Source of the DNA: Anaerolineales bacterium
Lineage (GTDB): Bacteria; Chloroflexota; Anaerolineae; Anaerolineales; Villigracilaceae
DNA: 64,000 nt
Assembly (NCBI GenBank): GCA_014379595.1
Contig: JACMLM010000029.1
Location: forward strand, 1-64,000
Direction of reading: 5' to 3'
Shown here: piece after piece, positions 1-8,480 of the stretch
Layout: the number at the start of each line of letters is the position of its first letter
Position numbering within the stretch: position 1 is the first letter of the stretch
Notes under the pieces: model-generated
Seen by the model: the letters and a program-made list of their open reading frames with translations, nothing else
Databases searched by the model: none
What the model was told of the DNA's origin: nothing
Made by a program: the position numbers and the translations under genes

Positions 1-161
1 AAAAGTAGGGGGTGAGTATTTTATAATTCCGAATTTCACCTTTATGACCTTTGGGTGACGGGGAATAGACCATGGTGGGATACGAAATATTATGCCTAAG
101 GTTATAATTTTTTATAGCTTCAATCCATGAAATACAGTATTAGCCTTAGATGGAGAGTGCA

Positions 162-1733
162 ATGAAAAGATTCCTATATCTTAATTCAACAGTAGTTGTC
201 GTGTCATTAATTCTATCAGCGTGCAATGCCCCGGTTGGCTCTGATGTAACTGGTGATGCGACCGAACTACCTGCAACTGTGACGGAAACTGCTGTAGTTG
301 AAGCATCCCCTACGCTTGTATCCATTGATCTGGCTGGCCCACCCATGGAGATTGGCTCGAAATATCCGTATGTGGATGGCACAATACTTGTCGCTGTTCC
401 GGGCGGAACTTTTATTATGGGCTACCAAGGCGAAGATAACCCTGTTCATGAAGTGACCGTCAGCGATTTCTGGATCTACAGCACCAAAGTTACAAACTCT
501 CAATATGGATTATGCGTGGCGACGGGAAAATGCGTTCCTCCTGATCAAAAAAATAATGCCCTCTTTGGGAATTTCAGCCATGCCAATTATCCAGTAACAG
601 GCGTGACCTATGAGCAAGCTTCACAATACTGTTCCTTTGTGAATGGAAAACTCCCTACAGAAGCTCAATGGGAAAAAGCCGCGCGTGGACCCGAAGGCAA
701 TATCTTTCCGTGGGGGGATGAAGCGCCGACTTGTAGCTTGTCAAATTATCTCTCCTGTATTGGCAATATCACACCCATTAATGAATATACAAACGGTGTA
801 AGTTTTTATAGTGCATTTGACATGGCTGGCAATGCACGCGAGTGGGTCTTGGATTGGTATAGTCCATCCTATTACACTCAATCACCTGCTGAAGACCCCC
901 TTGGACCCGAGTTAGGGGAGAAGCGTTCTGTACGTGGCAGCAGTTTTCAAGATGGCACTGATTCCGCTATTTCTGCCCATCGTTTCTCTCTTAATCCAAC
1001 TGAAAATCTGCCTGACCTAGGTTTCCGCTGTGTAGTTGGTGACCCAACTTTTTTTGCGCCAATGTGTGAACAGTTGGGATACATTGGGATTGGCCCTAAT
1101 GGCGAGGAGGCCAATTGCACCCCGGATATGCAATGCAATAATGTTTCTATTTCGCAAGCACCAGTTTGCACGCAAAGATTAGAGCCTTATACAATTGTGA
1201 CATTCAACCTTGCAGACAACCCGCCAGATGGCTGGGTCTATGATGTGCCGGGATGTTCTCAAATATCAGGTGAAGATAAATTTGTGTGCAATCCTCCTGG
1301 GCCATTTATCGCCTCTGCTGAAGGCTCCTGTGAAGGCAGTAATACTTGTGAAGCTTCTTGCCCCGTAAACTATATCAACGAGGATGGGGTATGCAAGTGG
1401 AATGGCGAAGGCTCAATCGGAACCGAGTGTATTGCCGGTACTACCTATGATCCGCTTACTCAATGCTGTTCTGCAACTCCCGGTTCCGTTGTGGACTATA
1501 AGTTATGCCCGGCTGGCTATTATGTTTCTGACGGAGTATGTTATTCAGATCAATCTTATACTCAGGATACAGAGTCTTTAAATGTTCTGTTTAATTCCTG
1601 CGAGCCTCCCAAGGAGACCGGTGGTGGAGGTGGCCCTACTCCTGTCGGTGGTTGTCCCGTGCAGAGTTGTACTACTGGTAATAAATGGTGCCAGGCATCT
1701 TGTTCTTGTATATATCAATACTCGACTTGCTAG
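162..1733 (+). CDS. Lipoprotein with FGE-sulfatase (SUMF1) fold and Cys-rich C-terminus
   Basis: Secreted lipoprotein of unknown role. The N-terminus is a signal peptide ending in lipobox LSAC, so the mature protein is probably anchored at Cys21. Residues about 75-290 form an FGE/SUMF1-type C-lectin fold (GGTFIMGYQGEDNP, LPTEAQWEKAARG, FPWGDEAP, FDMAGNAREWV, LGFRCV). The paired cysteines that bind copper in true formylglycine-generating enzymes are not visible in the RGSSFQDGTDSAIS segment, so sulfatase activation is unlikely. About 230 C-terminal residues are rich in Cys, probably disulfide-bonded, with a Gly-rich linker near the end. ATG at 162 is chosen over ATG at 150 because GGAGAG at 152-157 sits just before it and the signal peptide then begins MKRF. 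Confidence 0.8.
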   Translation: MKRFLYLNSTVVVVSLILSACNAPVGSDVTGDATELPATVTETAVVEASPTLVSIDLAGPPMEIGSKYPYVDGTILVAVPGGTFIMGYQGEDNPVHEVTVSDFWIYSTKVTNSQYGLCVATGKCVPPDQKNNALFGNFSHANYPVTGVTYEQASQYCSFVNGKLPTEAQWEKAARGPEGNIFPWGDEAPTCSLSNYLSCIGNITPINEYTNGVSFYSAFDMAGNAREWVLDWYSPSYYTQSPAEDPLGPELGEKRSVRGSSFQDGTDSAISAHRFSLNPTENLPDLGFRCVVGDPTFFAPMCEQLGYIGIGPNGEEANCTPDMQCNNVSISQAPVCTQRLEPYTIVTFNLADNPPDGWVYDVPGCSQISGEDKFVCNPPGPFIASAEGSCEGSNTCEASCPVNYINEDGVCKWNGEGSIGTECIAGTTYDPLTQCCSATPGSVVDYKLCPAGYYVSDGVCYSDQSYTQDTESLNVLFNSCEPPKETGGGGGPTPVGGCPVQSCTTGNKWCQASCSCIYQYSTC

Positions 1734-1740
1734 CTCATCA

Positions 1741-1786
1741 TTTCAAAAAAGCTCGCCTAGTAATTACTAGGCGAGCTTTTTTGAAA
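1741..1786. terminator. Bidirectional intrinsic terminator
   Basis: Near-perfect inverted repeat (GCTCGCCTAG / CTAGGCGAGC) flanked by A6 and T6, between the lipoprotein gene and the convergent amidase gene; it can stop transcription from both sides. Confidence 0.9.
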
Positions 1787-1813
1787 GAGAATATATTTTA
1801 GTGCTGCTGATTT

Positions 1814-3184
1814 TTATTTTATTTTGGCAATTTCAGGCTTTTTCGTATGCCACTCAGTAGCTTGTTGAAATGCATAGCCAGCACGCAGTACGCCTGCTTC
1901 ATTCCATGCACGTGAAACGATTTGCAAACCGATTGGCAAACCCTCTTTTGTAAATCCGGAGGGGACTGATAGCGCTGGTAGGCCGGTCAAGTTGAAGGGA
2001 GCCGTAAAACGAGTCAACTGGCGAGCGCGTTCCACGGCATTCTCGCCTTCCAAGACGGGCGCTGAAATTGGTGTGGTAGGGAGCAGGAGCACATCATATT
2101 GATCGAACAACAATTCGCAGCGTCTTTTGATCTGTGTTTGAGTGCGCCGTGCTAGTGCATATTCGCTTGTAGTAAACGCCGCACCCATTGTTAATCTTTC
2201 GCGCACATCTGCTCCAAACCAATCAGGGTGTTCTTGTAATCTTTCACGATGAAAAGCGGCACCATCGGCTTGTGTCATCAAGCCATTCGCAATTGCGGCT
2301 TCCTTTAGAAAATCCATATTCACTTCAATGATAATGGCGCCTTGTTCTTCAAAGATGCGTGCAGCTTTACGAACCGCTTCCAAAACTTCCTTGTCTGCTT
2401 CTTCGACATAACTCCCAACAGCAAGCGCAATCTTGCGATCTATCATTCCATCTCTCAGATGACTGTAATAATCACCCGGCAAAGTTTTTATTGAAGTGGG
2501 ATCAAGTTCATCGTATCCACCCATGACCTGTAACATGAGTGCCGCATCTTCTACTTTTCTTGTGATCGGACCAGCGTGATCCAAATTCCATGAAAGCGGG
2601 AGAATACCGCTCAAACTCACGCGCCCATATGTGGGTTTCATTCCTACTACGCCGCACAATGAAGCAGGAATGCGGATCGATCCACCTGTATCTGTGCCGA
2701 GCGCGGCTAGTGCCATGCCAGTTGCAACAGCAACTGCGCTTCCACCGGAGGAGCCGCCGGGCGTGCGTGTTATGTCCCATGGGTTTTTACATGCGCCATA
2801 GTGTGGATTGTTGTTCGTCACACCTAGTGCGATTTCATGTGTATTAGTTTTGCCGACAACTTGCGCCCCTGCTTTTTTTATTTTCTTAACCGTGAAAGCA
2901 TCTTCTTCTGGAATATGATCGGCGAAGAATTTTGACCCCGCGGTGGTGCGGATACCTTTTGTGTTGTACAAGTCTTTTACGGCAACAGGAATCCCATAAA
3001 GCAACATACTTCCAACTGGAGGATATGTTTTTTCCTCAGGCGGGATCACGGTAATGAAAGCATTAAGCGTCGGGTTGAGTCTCTCAATTTGACGGTAGCA
3101 GGCTGCGGCGAGGTCTGAAGCGTCCATTTCCTTGCTTTTCACAAGGTCACGTTGGTCAGTTAACGAAAGAGAGGCAGGCTGCAT
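1814..3184 (-). CDS. Amidase-signature hydrolase (GatA-like)
   Basis: Amidase-signature family enzyme hydrolysing or transferring an amide. The Ser-cisSer-Lys triad is visible: Lys in GIPVAVKDLYNT, then GGSSGGSAVAVATG and GTDTGGSIRIPASLCG. Length (about 456 aa) is normal for GatA and for stand-alone amidases. No gatB or gatC lies nearby, so a role in tRNA transamidation cannot be claimed; a solitary amidase is equally likely. In-frame starts exist at 3211, 3193 and 3184. I prefer ATG 3184 because a TATAAT box on the minus strand (3194-3199) lies 9 nt before it, matching the leaderless layout seen elsewhere here. Confidence 0.82.
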   Translation of the reverse strand: MQPASLSLTDQRDLVKSKEMDASDLAAACYRQIERLNPTLNAFITVIPPEEKTYPPVGSMLLYGIPVAVKDLYNTKGIRTTAGSKFFADHIPEEDAFTVKKIKKAGAQVVGKTNTHEIALGVTNNNPHYGACKNPWDITRTPGGSSGGSAVAVATGMALAALGTDTGGSIRIPASLCGVVGMKPTYGRVSLSGILPLSWNLDHAGPITRKVEDAALMLQVMGGYDELDPTSIKTLPGDYYSHLRDGMIDRKIALAVGSYVEEADKEVLEAVRKAARIFEEQGAIIIEVNMDFLKEAAIANGLMTQADGAAFHRERLQEHPDWFGADVRERLTMGAAFTTSEYALARRTQTQIKRRCELLFDQYDVLLLPTTPISAPVLEGENAVERARQLTRFTAPFNLTGLPALSVPSGFTKEGLPIGLQIVSRAWNEAGVLRAGYAFQQATEWHTKKPEIAKIK

Positions 3185-3238
3185 AATCGACATATTATAT
3201 CTAAAGAACAAGGTTCTCCCATAGCCTATCTGTACTGA

Positions 3239-3244
3239 TATACT
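3239..3244 (+). promoter_or_regulatory. -10 box of UGA-containing thioredoxin-like gene
   Basis: TATACT ends 6 nt before ATG 3251, so the transcript should be leaderless. No convincing -35 box. Confidence 0.5.
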
Positions 3245-3250
3245 ATTAAG

Positions 3251-3718
3251 ATGAACAAATATGTCAGATTTTTGATCGTGTTCATTATTGTAGTGGTGAT
3301 GTTCGCTCTTACGTGGAAGAAAGATTCACGAGGTGTGTTGGGTGCATATGCAAGTGATTCGGTTTCTGTATTTGCGAATGTAACACCCACACCAACTGTT
3401 GTTCTAGAAAGCACCGATGTTGTAGAAAATACTACATCAATGCGCAATCTTGTTCTTGTTGAATTCTTTGCAGGGTACTGACGAGATTGCATTGCGATGC
3501 AACCCATCGTGAATGGGATCAAGAAACAATATAGGGTGTGTTTACAAGTGGAGAGAGTTAATTTTCACGCCGAAACTCTCTGGCATGAAATGATCGCACC
3601 TATTGGTTCACCGGAGTTCGCTTTACTTGATTCTTCTGAAAATATTTTGGTTCGCTGGGTTGGTTTTACAGAAAAAGAGGAATTTGTCGAAGTGTTGAGT
3701 CCGCTGTGTGGTGTTTAA
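3251..3718 (+). CDS. Membrane-anchored thioredoxin-fold protein with in-frame UGA in the UxxC position (candidate selenoprotein)
   Basis: One reading frame of 156 codons with a single TGA at 3479-3481. N-terminal membrane helix about residues 5-23, a Thr/Pro-containing linker, then LVLVEFFAGY-[UGA]-RDCIAMQPIV. This aligns with the thioredoxin segment VDFWAxWCxxCKxxxP, putting the UGA exactly at the first catalytic Cys and giving Sec77-Arg-Asp-Cys80. The fold continues after the codon, with IGSPEFALLD as cis-Pro strand and ILVRWVG as the following strand. A hairpin at 3503-3517 (CCCAT, loop CGTGA, ATGGG) begins 22 nt after UGA with its loop 26 nt after it, compatible with a bacterial SECIS. 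Likely an extracytoplasmic thiol/selenol oxidoreductase. The alternative is a one-base nonsense mutation or sequencing error of TGT/TGC. No sel genes are in the window. Confidence 0.7.
3503..3517 (+). promoter_or_regulatory. Candidate bacterial SECIS hairpin
   Basis: Five-base-pair stem CCCAT/ATGGG with a 5-nt loop CGTGA (G in second position) inside the coding region, loop 26 nt downstream of the UGA. A second hairpin, TTGCAT-TGCG-ATGCAA (3487-3502), lies nearer the UGA and could compete. Confidence 0.45.
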
Positions 3719-3721
3719 AAT

Positions 3722-3761
3722 AAAAAGAGACACTGAAGAATTTTCTTCAGTGTCTCTTTTT
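3722..3761. terminator. Bidirectional intrinsic terminator
   Basis: GAGACACTGAAG / CTTCAGTGTCTC stem with a 6-nt loop, flanked by A and T runs, between the thioredoxin-like gene and convergent fhs. Confidence 0.92.
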
Positions 3762-3768
3762 ATTTATA

Positions 3769-5763
3769 TTAGAACAAACCGAGAACTCTGCCTGTCTTAA
3801 GGTCAAGGTCAATGTCATAGAATGAAGGTCGGGTCCCAAGCCCGGGCATTGTCCGCATATCACCAAGGATCGGATATAAGAAGCCAGCTCCAACAGAGGC
3901 GCGGATTTCCCGCACACTCACACGGAAACCAGTTGGCGCACCTTTCTTGGTTGCATCCGTAGTGAATGAAAGGTGGGTCTTTGCCATGCAAATGGGAAGC
4001 TTGTCAAAACCAAGGCGTGTATATCGTGCAATTTGCTCCTCGGCTTCCTGGCTATAGTCCACACCATCTGCCCGGTAGATTTCTTTCGCTATGGTTTCTA
4101 TTTTATTTTTAATTGAAGCATCCAATGAATAGAGGAACTCGAATTTGCTAGGCTGCTCTGCGGCTTTTACAACAGCTTCGGCTAGTTTCTTTGCGCCTGC
4201 ACCACCATCTGCCCAATGCGTGGAAAGGATTGCATCCATTGCTCCAAATTCCAAGGCAGATTTGCGGATCAGTTCGATCTCAGCTGGTGTATCCGTTGCA
4301 AATGAGTTGATCGCCACGATCACATTTACACCAAACTTTTTTGCGTTCTGAATATGACGTTCAAGATTTGCGAGACCTGCTTTTAATAAGGCCAGATTCT
4401 CGTCGGTGTATTCAGAAGCGAGTGGCTTGCCTGCTACAACTTTGGGGCCGCCGCCATGCATCTTAAGTGCGCGGACTGTGGCCACCATCACCACTGCGTT
4501 TGGGATCAAGCCAGAGTAACGGCATTTGATATCGAAGAATTTTTCCATACCAATGTCTGCACCAAAGCCTGATTCAGTGACAACGTAATCTGCAAGCTTG
4601 AGCGCGATCTTATCCGCGATAATAGATGACTGTCCATGCGCAATATTTGCAAACGGACCAGCATGAACTAAAGCAGGTGTACCTTCAAGTGTTTGCATCA
4701 TATTTGGCTTGATCGCATCTTTCATCAACACGGTAATTGCACCGGCTACTCCAAGGTCTTCGGCTGTGACTGCCTCTCCGCGTTTGTCTGTGGCAACAAT
4801 CATTTTTCCAAAACGTTCGCGCATATCTTCAAGGCTAGTAGTCAATGCCAATACTGCCATGATTTCAGAAGCGACAGTAATATCGTAACCAGAGCGATGT
4901 TCGAAACCAATTTCGTCTTTACCAAGGCCAACTTGAATTTCACGTAAGAAGCGATCATTGATATCTACTACGCGACGCCAGGTAATGGTCGATTCGTCAA
5001 TATCGAGTCGTACAAAGCGGGTTCGTTCTTGAGGTGTTAGTTTATTAGGATCAGTTTTTTTTATGCCGAGTTTCTTTAATCGGCGCAGCATGGTGGGGGA
5101 GAATTTGCGATTGCCTTTTTTATCAACTGGGCAAAGCGCGTTAAATAATTTTTCATCATCCTGCTGCTTTTCGTGCATCACACGCGCATCTAATGCAGCG
5201 GCAGTTAAATTATGTGAAGCAGTGATAGCATGAATATCCCCTGTTAAATGCAGGTTGAATTCTTCCATCGGAATCACTTGTGAATATCCACCGCCTGCGG
5301 CACCGCCTTTGATACCAAAAGTCGGCCCTTGCGATGGCTGACGAATAGCTGTAATTACTTTTTTGCCCAAATGTGCACCTAATGCTTGTGAAAGACCTAC
5401 TGTAGTTGTGGTCTTACCTTCGCCAAGCGGTGTGGGGGTAATAGCAGTTACATCTATATATTTGCCATTTGGTTTGTTCTTAAGACGTTCAAGGATTTCA
5501 AGTTTTATCTTGGCTTTGTATGGCCCATACAATTCAAGTTCATCTGGGCGAATACCAAGTTCTTCGGCAACTTGCATAATGGGTTTGATATTAGAAGCCT
5601 GTGCAATATTAATATCTGATGGTACTGGCCGTAAAAGTTTTAATTTTATGGCTTTAAATTTCACTAAAGTTTTCGCAGCTCGTGGAGCTGCATTTTTCCC
5701 CTTTGTAGACAATGTTGCAACTTTCTTCACGGCTTTCTTGACAGACTTTGCTTTGGTTGCCAT
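3769..5763 (-). CDS. fhs: Formate--tetrahydrofolate ligase, long form
   Basis: Makes 10-formyl-THF from formate, THF and ATP in the cytosol. The ATP loop [12 protein letters not shown] is at residues about 110-120. At 664 aa it is about 100 residues longer than the common bacterial enzyme. An insert near residues 205-300 ([43 protein letters not shown]) resembles the synthetase domain of eukaryotic C1-THF synthase. The first 45 residues are Lys/Ala-rich and basic, with no counterpart in typical bacterial enzymes; they may bind nucleic acid or be disordered. A good ribosome site (AAGGAGAA) precedes ATG 5763. It is the only Fhs in view, and no other C1 genes adjoin it. Confidence 0.95.
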   Translation of the reverse strand: MATKAKSVKKAVKKVATLSTKGKNAAPRAAKTLVKFKAIKLKLLRPVPSDINIAQASNIKPIMQVAEELGIRPDELELYGPYKAKIKLEILERLKNKPNGKYIDVTAITPTPLGEGKTTTTVGLSQALGAHLGKKVITAIRQPSQGPTFGIKGGAAGGGYSQVIPMEEFNLHLTGDIHAITASHNLTAAALDARVMHEKQQDDEKLFNALCPVDKKGNRKFSPTMLRRLKKLGIKKTDPNKLTPQERTRFVRLDIDESTITWRRVVDINDRFLREIQVGLGKDEIGFEHRSGYDITVASEIMAVLALTTSLEDMRERFGKMIVATDKRGEAVTAEDLGVAGAITVLMKDAIKPNMMQTLEGTPALVHAGPFANIAHGQSSIIADKIALKLADYVVTESGFGADIGMEKFFDIKCRYSGLIPNAVVMVATVRALKMHGGGPKVVAGKPLASEYTDENLALLKAGLANLERHIQNAKKFGVNVIVAINSFATDTPAEIELIRKSALEFGAMDAILSTHWADGGAGAKKLAEAVVKAAEQPSKFEFLYSLDASIKNKIETIAKEIYRADGVDYSQEAEEQIARYTRLGFDKLPICMAKTHLSFTTDATKKGAPTGFRVSVREIRASVGAGFLYPILGDMRTMPGLGTRPSFYDIDLDLKTGRVLGLF

Positions 5764-5848
5764 AGATTCTCCTTGTAGATTATATATAATCCAACATTCC
5801 TATTATCTGAATATTTCACAAAAAAAGCAAGGGCAATTGGTCATATCT

Positions 5849-6649
5849 TTATTCTTTCAGTAATGTCCCTACATTTTCACCTTTTAATGCACGAGTCAAA
5901 AATCCATTTTCTTCGGCAGAAAAAATTTGAACAGTCAGTCCTTTATTTTTTTGGATTAATGAAAGCATTTCCTCTACTTTGGCTTTCATCCCACCAGTGA
6001 CATCTGTGCTGGCCGAGCTGCCGATCCCTGCTCGCATCTTTTCATAATCTGCAAACTGGATTTCGCTCACAAGCTTTGTCCTCGCTGGGAAATCTTCCCA
6101 AACGCCCGCCTCCATTCCTGCTAGTAATATTCTTGTAGGGGAGAACTGTTCGGCGAGAAATGCAAATACATCTTCAGTGGAAAGAATCGTTCCACCAAGT
6201 GATTCATCGAAAGCCACGTCACCATGAACAACCGGTAATAAATGAGCATCTAAGGACTTGCGCATAGCCAATATATTGTGATATGTTACTTTTCTATTAT
6301 TTGAAACCATGGATGATGACGGTGGAAATGCTATTGCAGCAACGCCTGTATTCATTAGTGATTCCATTACGTAACGATTTAATTCCGCTGCCTGAAAGCG
6401 GACTTCTGCAAAGCCACGCCATTGCTCGGTTGTTTTTACACCATCGCGTGTGCCATGTTTCTTGGCAGCAGTGTGTCCGAATGAGCCAGAGCCGTGTCCT
6501 AGAATCAGGAGCAGGTTTGGGTTTGAGTCCAGAACCGTTTTTATTTCCATTGACAGTTCTGCTAATTTGTCGAGTCTTGCGGTGTAAGGTTTATCTTTAT
6601 CTGTAATTAGTGATCCGCCCAATTTGAGAAAAACGATTTCATTTGTCAT
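5849..6649 (-). CDS. ipk: Isopentenyl phosphate kinase
   Basis: Amino-acid-kinase-fold enzyme phosphorylating isopentenyl phosphate to IPP. Motifs: FLKLGGSLITDK at the start, LGHGSGSFGH near residue 55, PVVHGDVAFDESLGGTILSTEDV in the middle. The combination of the GHGSGSFGH His and the GDV..D..LGG..LSTED stretch is that of IPK rather than acetylglutamate or uridylate kinase. IPK is known in archaea, plants and some Chloroflexota, where it belongs to an alternative mevalonate route. No other isoprenoid gene is adjacent. Divergent from the next gene across a region with a pair of palindromes. Confidence 0.85.
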   Translation of the reverse strand: MTNEIVFLKLGGSLITDKDKPYTARLDKLAELSMEIKTVLDSNPNLLLILGHGSGSFGHTAAKKHGTRDGVKTTEQWRGFAEVRFQAAELNRYVMESLMNTGVAAIAFPPSSSMVSNNRKVTYHNILAMRKSLDAHLLPVVHGDVAFDESLGGTILSTEDVFAFLAEQFSPTRILLAGMEAGVWEDFPARTKLVSEIQFADYEKMRAGIGSSASTDVTGGMKAKVEEMLSLIQKNKGLTVQIFSAEENGFLTRALKGENVGTLLKE

Positions 6650-6673
6650 GGGCTATTTTTACCACTATCAACC

Positions 6674-6734
6674 AGACTTCGGAAGTCTTTTGAACGATGA
6701 GATCATAAGTTCATGGGAAAGACTTCCGAAGTCT
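6674..6734. repeat. Pair of 15-bp palindromes in a divergent intergenic region
   Basis: AGACTTCGGAAGTCT (6674-6688) and AGACTTCCGAAGTCT (6720-6734) are each palindromic around one base and together form a perfect 17-bp inverted repeat. Centre spacing is close to 45 bp, about four helical turns. Either paired operators between ipk and the next gene or a miniature inverted-repeat element. Confidence 0.6.
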
Positions 6735-6751
6735 CACTATTACGTACATGC

Positions 6752-6757
6752 TATAAT
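6752..6757 (+). promoter_or_regulatory. -10 box for the membrane protein gene
   Basis: TATAAT ends 7 nt before ATG 6765, supporting a leaderless transcript and that start. The right palindrome arm covers the -35 position. Confidence 0.55.
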
Positions 6758-6764
6758 CTTAATC

Positions 6765-7547
6765 ATGGATATTCGTGCAGGTGTGATCGTTATGGCGATT
6801 TTTGCAATCATTGGGGCGTTCTTTGCAATACGCGCCGCGATCAAAACCATGCAGACCGCTCGTAAATTATCTTTTTATAGTTTGCGCCGACAACACAATG
6901 TTGGCGCATGGAGATTATTTTTCTTTGCATTATCTCTATTTGCATGTGCATATTGGCTTCCATTTTATGGAGAACCGTTGCTCTATGCCTGGTATCCTCC
7001 ATCTCCAACACCATCGCTAACTCCCACCATTACTTTGACTCCCACGATCACACTTACACCAACGATCAGTCCGATTCCTTCGCGTACGAATACACCATCT
7101 GTTACAGAAATACCTACGCTCACGCTTACACCATACTTGCCTGTTGCGATTGAAGCATTATTTGAAGGAAATGTTACTCCAAATCCTGATGCAGTTTTTA
7201 CGGCCATCCAATTTTCAGAAGAGTTTGATGGAGTAAATGTAGTAAACCCTCAAACTGTATTTGAACAGCCGATTGAAATAATGTATGGCGGATTCGATTA
7301 CAACAATACCATTCCCGGTACCCAATGGACAGCGCTTTGGTATCGCAATGGGGAGCTAGTCTGCTATGAAACTAAGCCTTGGGATGGCGGCACAGGCGGT
7401 ATTGGCGGCTATACAGAATGTTCGTCACCGATTGGCGGCTGGCAGGCAGGATCGTATGAGGTTCAAATATTTATGGGATATGAATGGAAAATGATCGGGC
7501 GTTTTGTAGTTCAAGAAAATCTTTTGTCTCCAACAGTAACTCCATAG
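6765..7547 (+). CDS. Membrane-anchored protein with Thr/Pro linker, unknown function
   Basis: I do not recognise the family. Two hydrophobic helices (about residues 6-24, GVIVMAIFAIIGAFFAI, and 50-68, LFFFALSLFACAYWLPF) are followed by a repetitive Thr/Pro-rich stretch (TPTITLTPTISPIP and similar), then an exported globular domain of about 120 residues rich in Gly, Trp and Tyr, which ends WKMIGRFVVQ. The layout (anchor, TP linker, beta-rich domain) is common in surface proteins of Anaerolineae. ATG 6765 is preferred to upstream starts because TATAAT lies 7 nt before it. The thioesterase gene follows after 7 nt, probably co-transcribed. Confidence 0.65.
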   Translation: MDIRAGVIVMAIFAIIGAFFAIRAAIKTMQTARKLSFYSLRRQHNVGAWRLFFFALSLFACAYWLPFYGEPLLYAWYPPSPTPSLTPTITLTPTITLTPTISPIPSRTNTPSVTEIPTLTLTPYLPVAIEALFEGNVTPNPDAVFTAIQFSEEFDGVNVVNPQTVFEQPIEIMYGGFDYNNTIPGTQWTALWYRNGELVCYETKPWDGGTGGIGGYTECSSPIGGWQAGSYEVQIFMGYEWKMIGRFVVQENLLSPTVTP

Positions 7548-7554
7548 GTGCTAT

Positions 7555-8043
7555 ATGACTGAAAAATCTTTTCAAGATCATTATCCTGAATACTTCGCTC
7601 ATTGTTATGGCTGCGGAAGTTTGAACGAACATGGACATCAAATAAAAAGCTTTTGGGATGGTGAAGAATCAGTTTGTCATTTTCAGCCGAAGCCATATCA
7701 CACAGCGATTCCAGGTTATGTGTATGGAGGCTTGCTTGCCTCACTGGTGGATTGTCACGGCACAGGGACTGCTGCCGCAATAACATACAAAGTCGAAAAA
7801 GAGAAAGAACCCAATTCTGAGCCCAACACACGTTTCTTAACCGCATCCTTGCATGTGGATTATCTCAAGCCCACGCCGCTTGGCCCAATGCTTGAAATCC
7901 GCGCGAAGGTAAAAGAATTAAAAGGACGCAAGGTGATTGTGGAAGAATGGATTGTTGTAAATGGTGTAATTACGGTTAAAGGGGAAGTTGTTGCCATACA
8001 AGTGCCAGAGCAACTGGTGCAAGAATTGTTAAACAAAAAGTAG
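7555..8043 (+). CDS. PaaI-type hotdog-fold thioesterase
   Basis: Probable acyl-CoA thioesterase of the 4HBT/PaaI family. The hotdog signature is seen in YVYGGLLASLVDCHGTGTA (central helix with conserved Asp) and in strands SLHVDYLKPTPLG and LEIRAKVKELKGRKV. An N-terminal CYGCGSLNEHGHQI segment, with two Cys and His, is common in this subfamily. 162 aa is slightly longer than the usual 130-150. Substrate cannot be told from sequence. The stop codon lies within the terminator stem that follows. Confidence 0.8.
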   Translation: MTEKSFQDHYPEYFAHCYGCGSLNEHGHQIKSFWDGEESVCHFQPKPYHTAIPGYVYGGLLASLVDCHGTGTAAAITYKVEKEKEPNSEPNTRFLTASLHVDYLKPTPLGPMLEIRAKVKELKGRKVIVEEWIVVNGVITVKGEVVAIQVPEQLVQELLNKK

Positions 8044-8089
8044 GTCATGTTTCCCCATTTGGGGACTTTGCAAACATGACCTACTTTTT
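8035..8089. terminator. Bidirectional terminator hairpin
   Basis: AAAAAGTAGGTCATGTTT (8035-8052) pairs perfectly with AAACATGACCTACTTTTT (8072-8089). The loop carries a second small hairpin (CCCC..GGGG). It lies between convergent genes. Confidence 0.88.
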
Positions 8090-8090
8090 A

Positions 8091-8480
8091 TTACTTGTAA
8101 TATTCCTTCATTGGTTTGAAGTAAAAATCTTCCCAGCCTTTTTTATAACTATCTACCTGACCTTCTGGCATGTTCGAATGTTTTATTGTTAATTTTGTTT
8201 TTCCTTTTTCTTCTTCCAGCAAAATTTCCACGATTGAATCTTCTGCTTCTGTAGGAAATTCAGCGGTGCGCCAGGCTTGTAAAATCCTGTGATTCGGTTC
8301 CAGCTCCAAAAACATTCCCCAAATATAACCATCCCATGCGGTGAAATCGCCATTCGCAGTGCCATCCACTTTTGCGGGGCTTCCTGTGAGAGCACTGTGC
8401 CCATCAGTAGATAACCAGGCTTTGTAAATAGTTTCTGGCTTGGCATTCACTATAATAGTAAGTGTGAATTCATTTGGCAT
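8091..8480 (-). CDS. SRPBCC / AHSA1-domain protein
   Basis: Small START-fold protein of the activator-of-Hsp90-ATPase (AHSA1) family, 129 aa, the usual size of the bacterial single-domain form. Typical features: FTLTIIVNAKPETIYKAWLS at the start, GYIWGMFLELEPNHRILQAWRT in the middle, and a C-terminal helix (YKKGWEDFYFKPMKEYY). Such domains bind hydrophobic ligands; no specific function can be assigned. Its ATG overlaps the psuG stop by one base (TAATG on the minus strand), so translation is probably coupled. Confidence 0.82.
   Translation of the reverse strand: MPNEFTLTIIVNAKPETIYKAWLSTDGHSALTGSPAKVDGTANGDFTAWDGYIWGMFLELEPNHRILQAWRTAEFPTEAEDSIVEILLEEEKGKTKLTIKHSNMPEGQVDSYKKGWEDFYFKPMKEYYK

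Noticed and set aside
1814-3184. Glutamyl-tRNA amidotransferase subunit A (gatA)
   Set aside because: Motifs are shared by all amidase-signature enzymes, and gatB/gatC are not adjacent; kept as amidase.
3497-3718. A separate 73-aa gene downstream of a 76-aa gene
   Set aside because: Both are in one frame separated only by a TGA at the CxxC position; the second half alone lacks the start of the thioredoxin fold.
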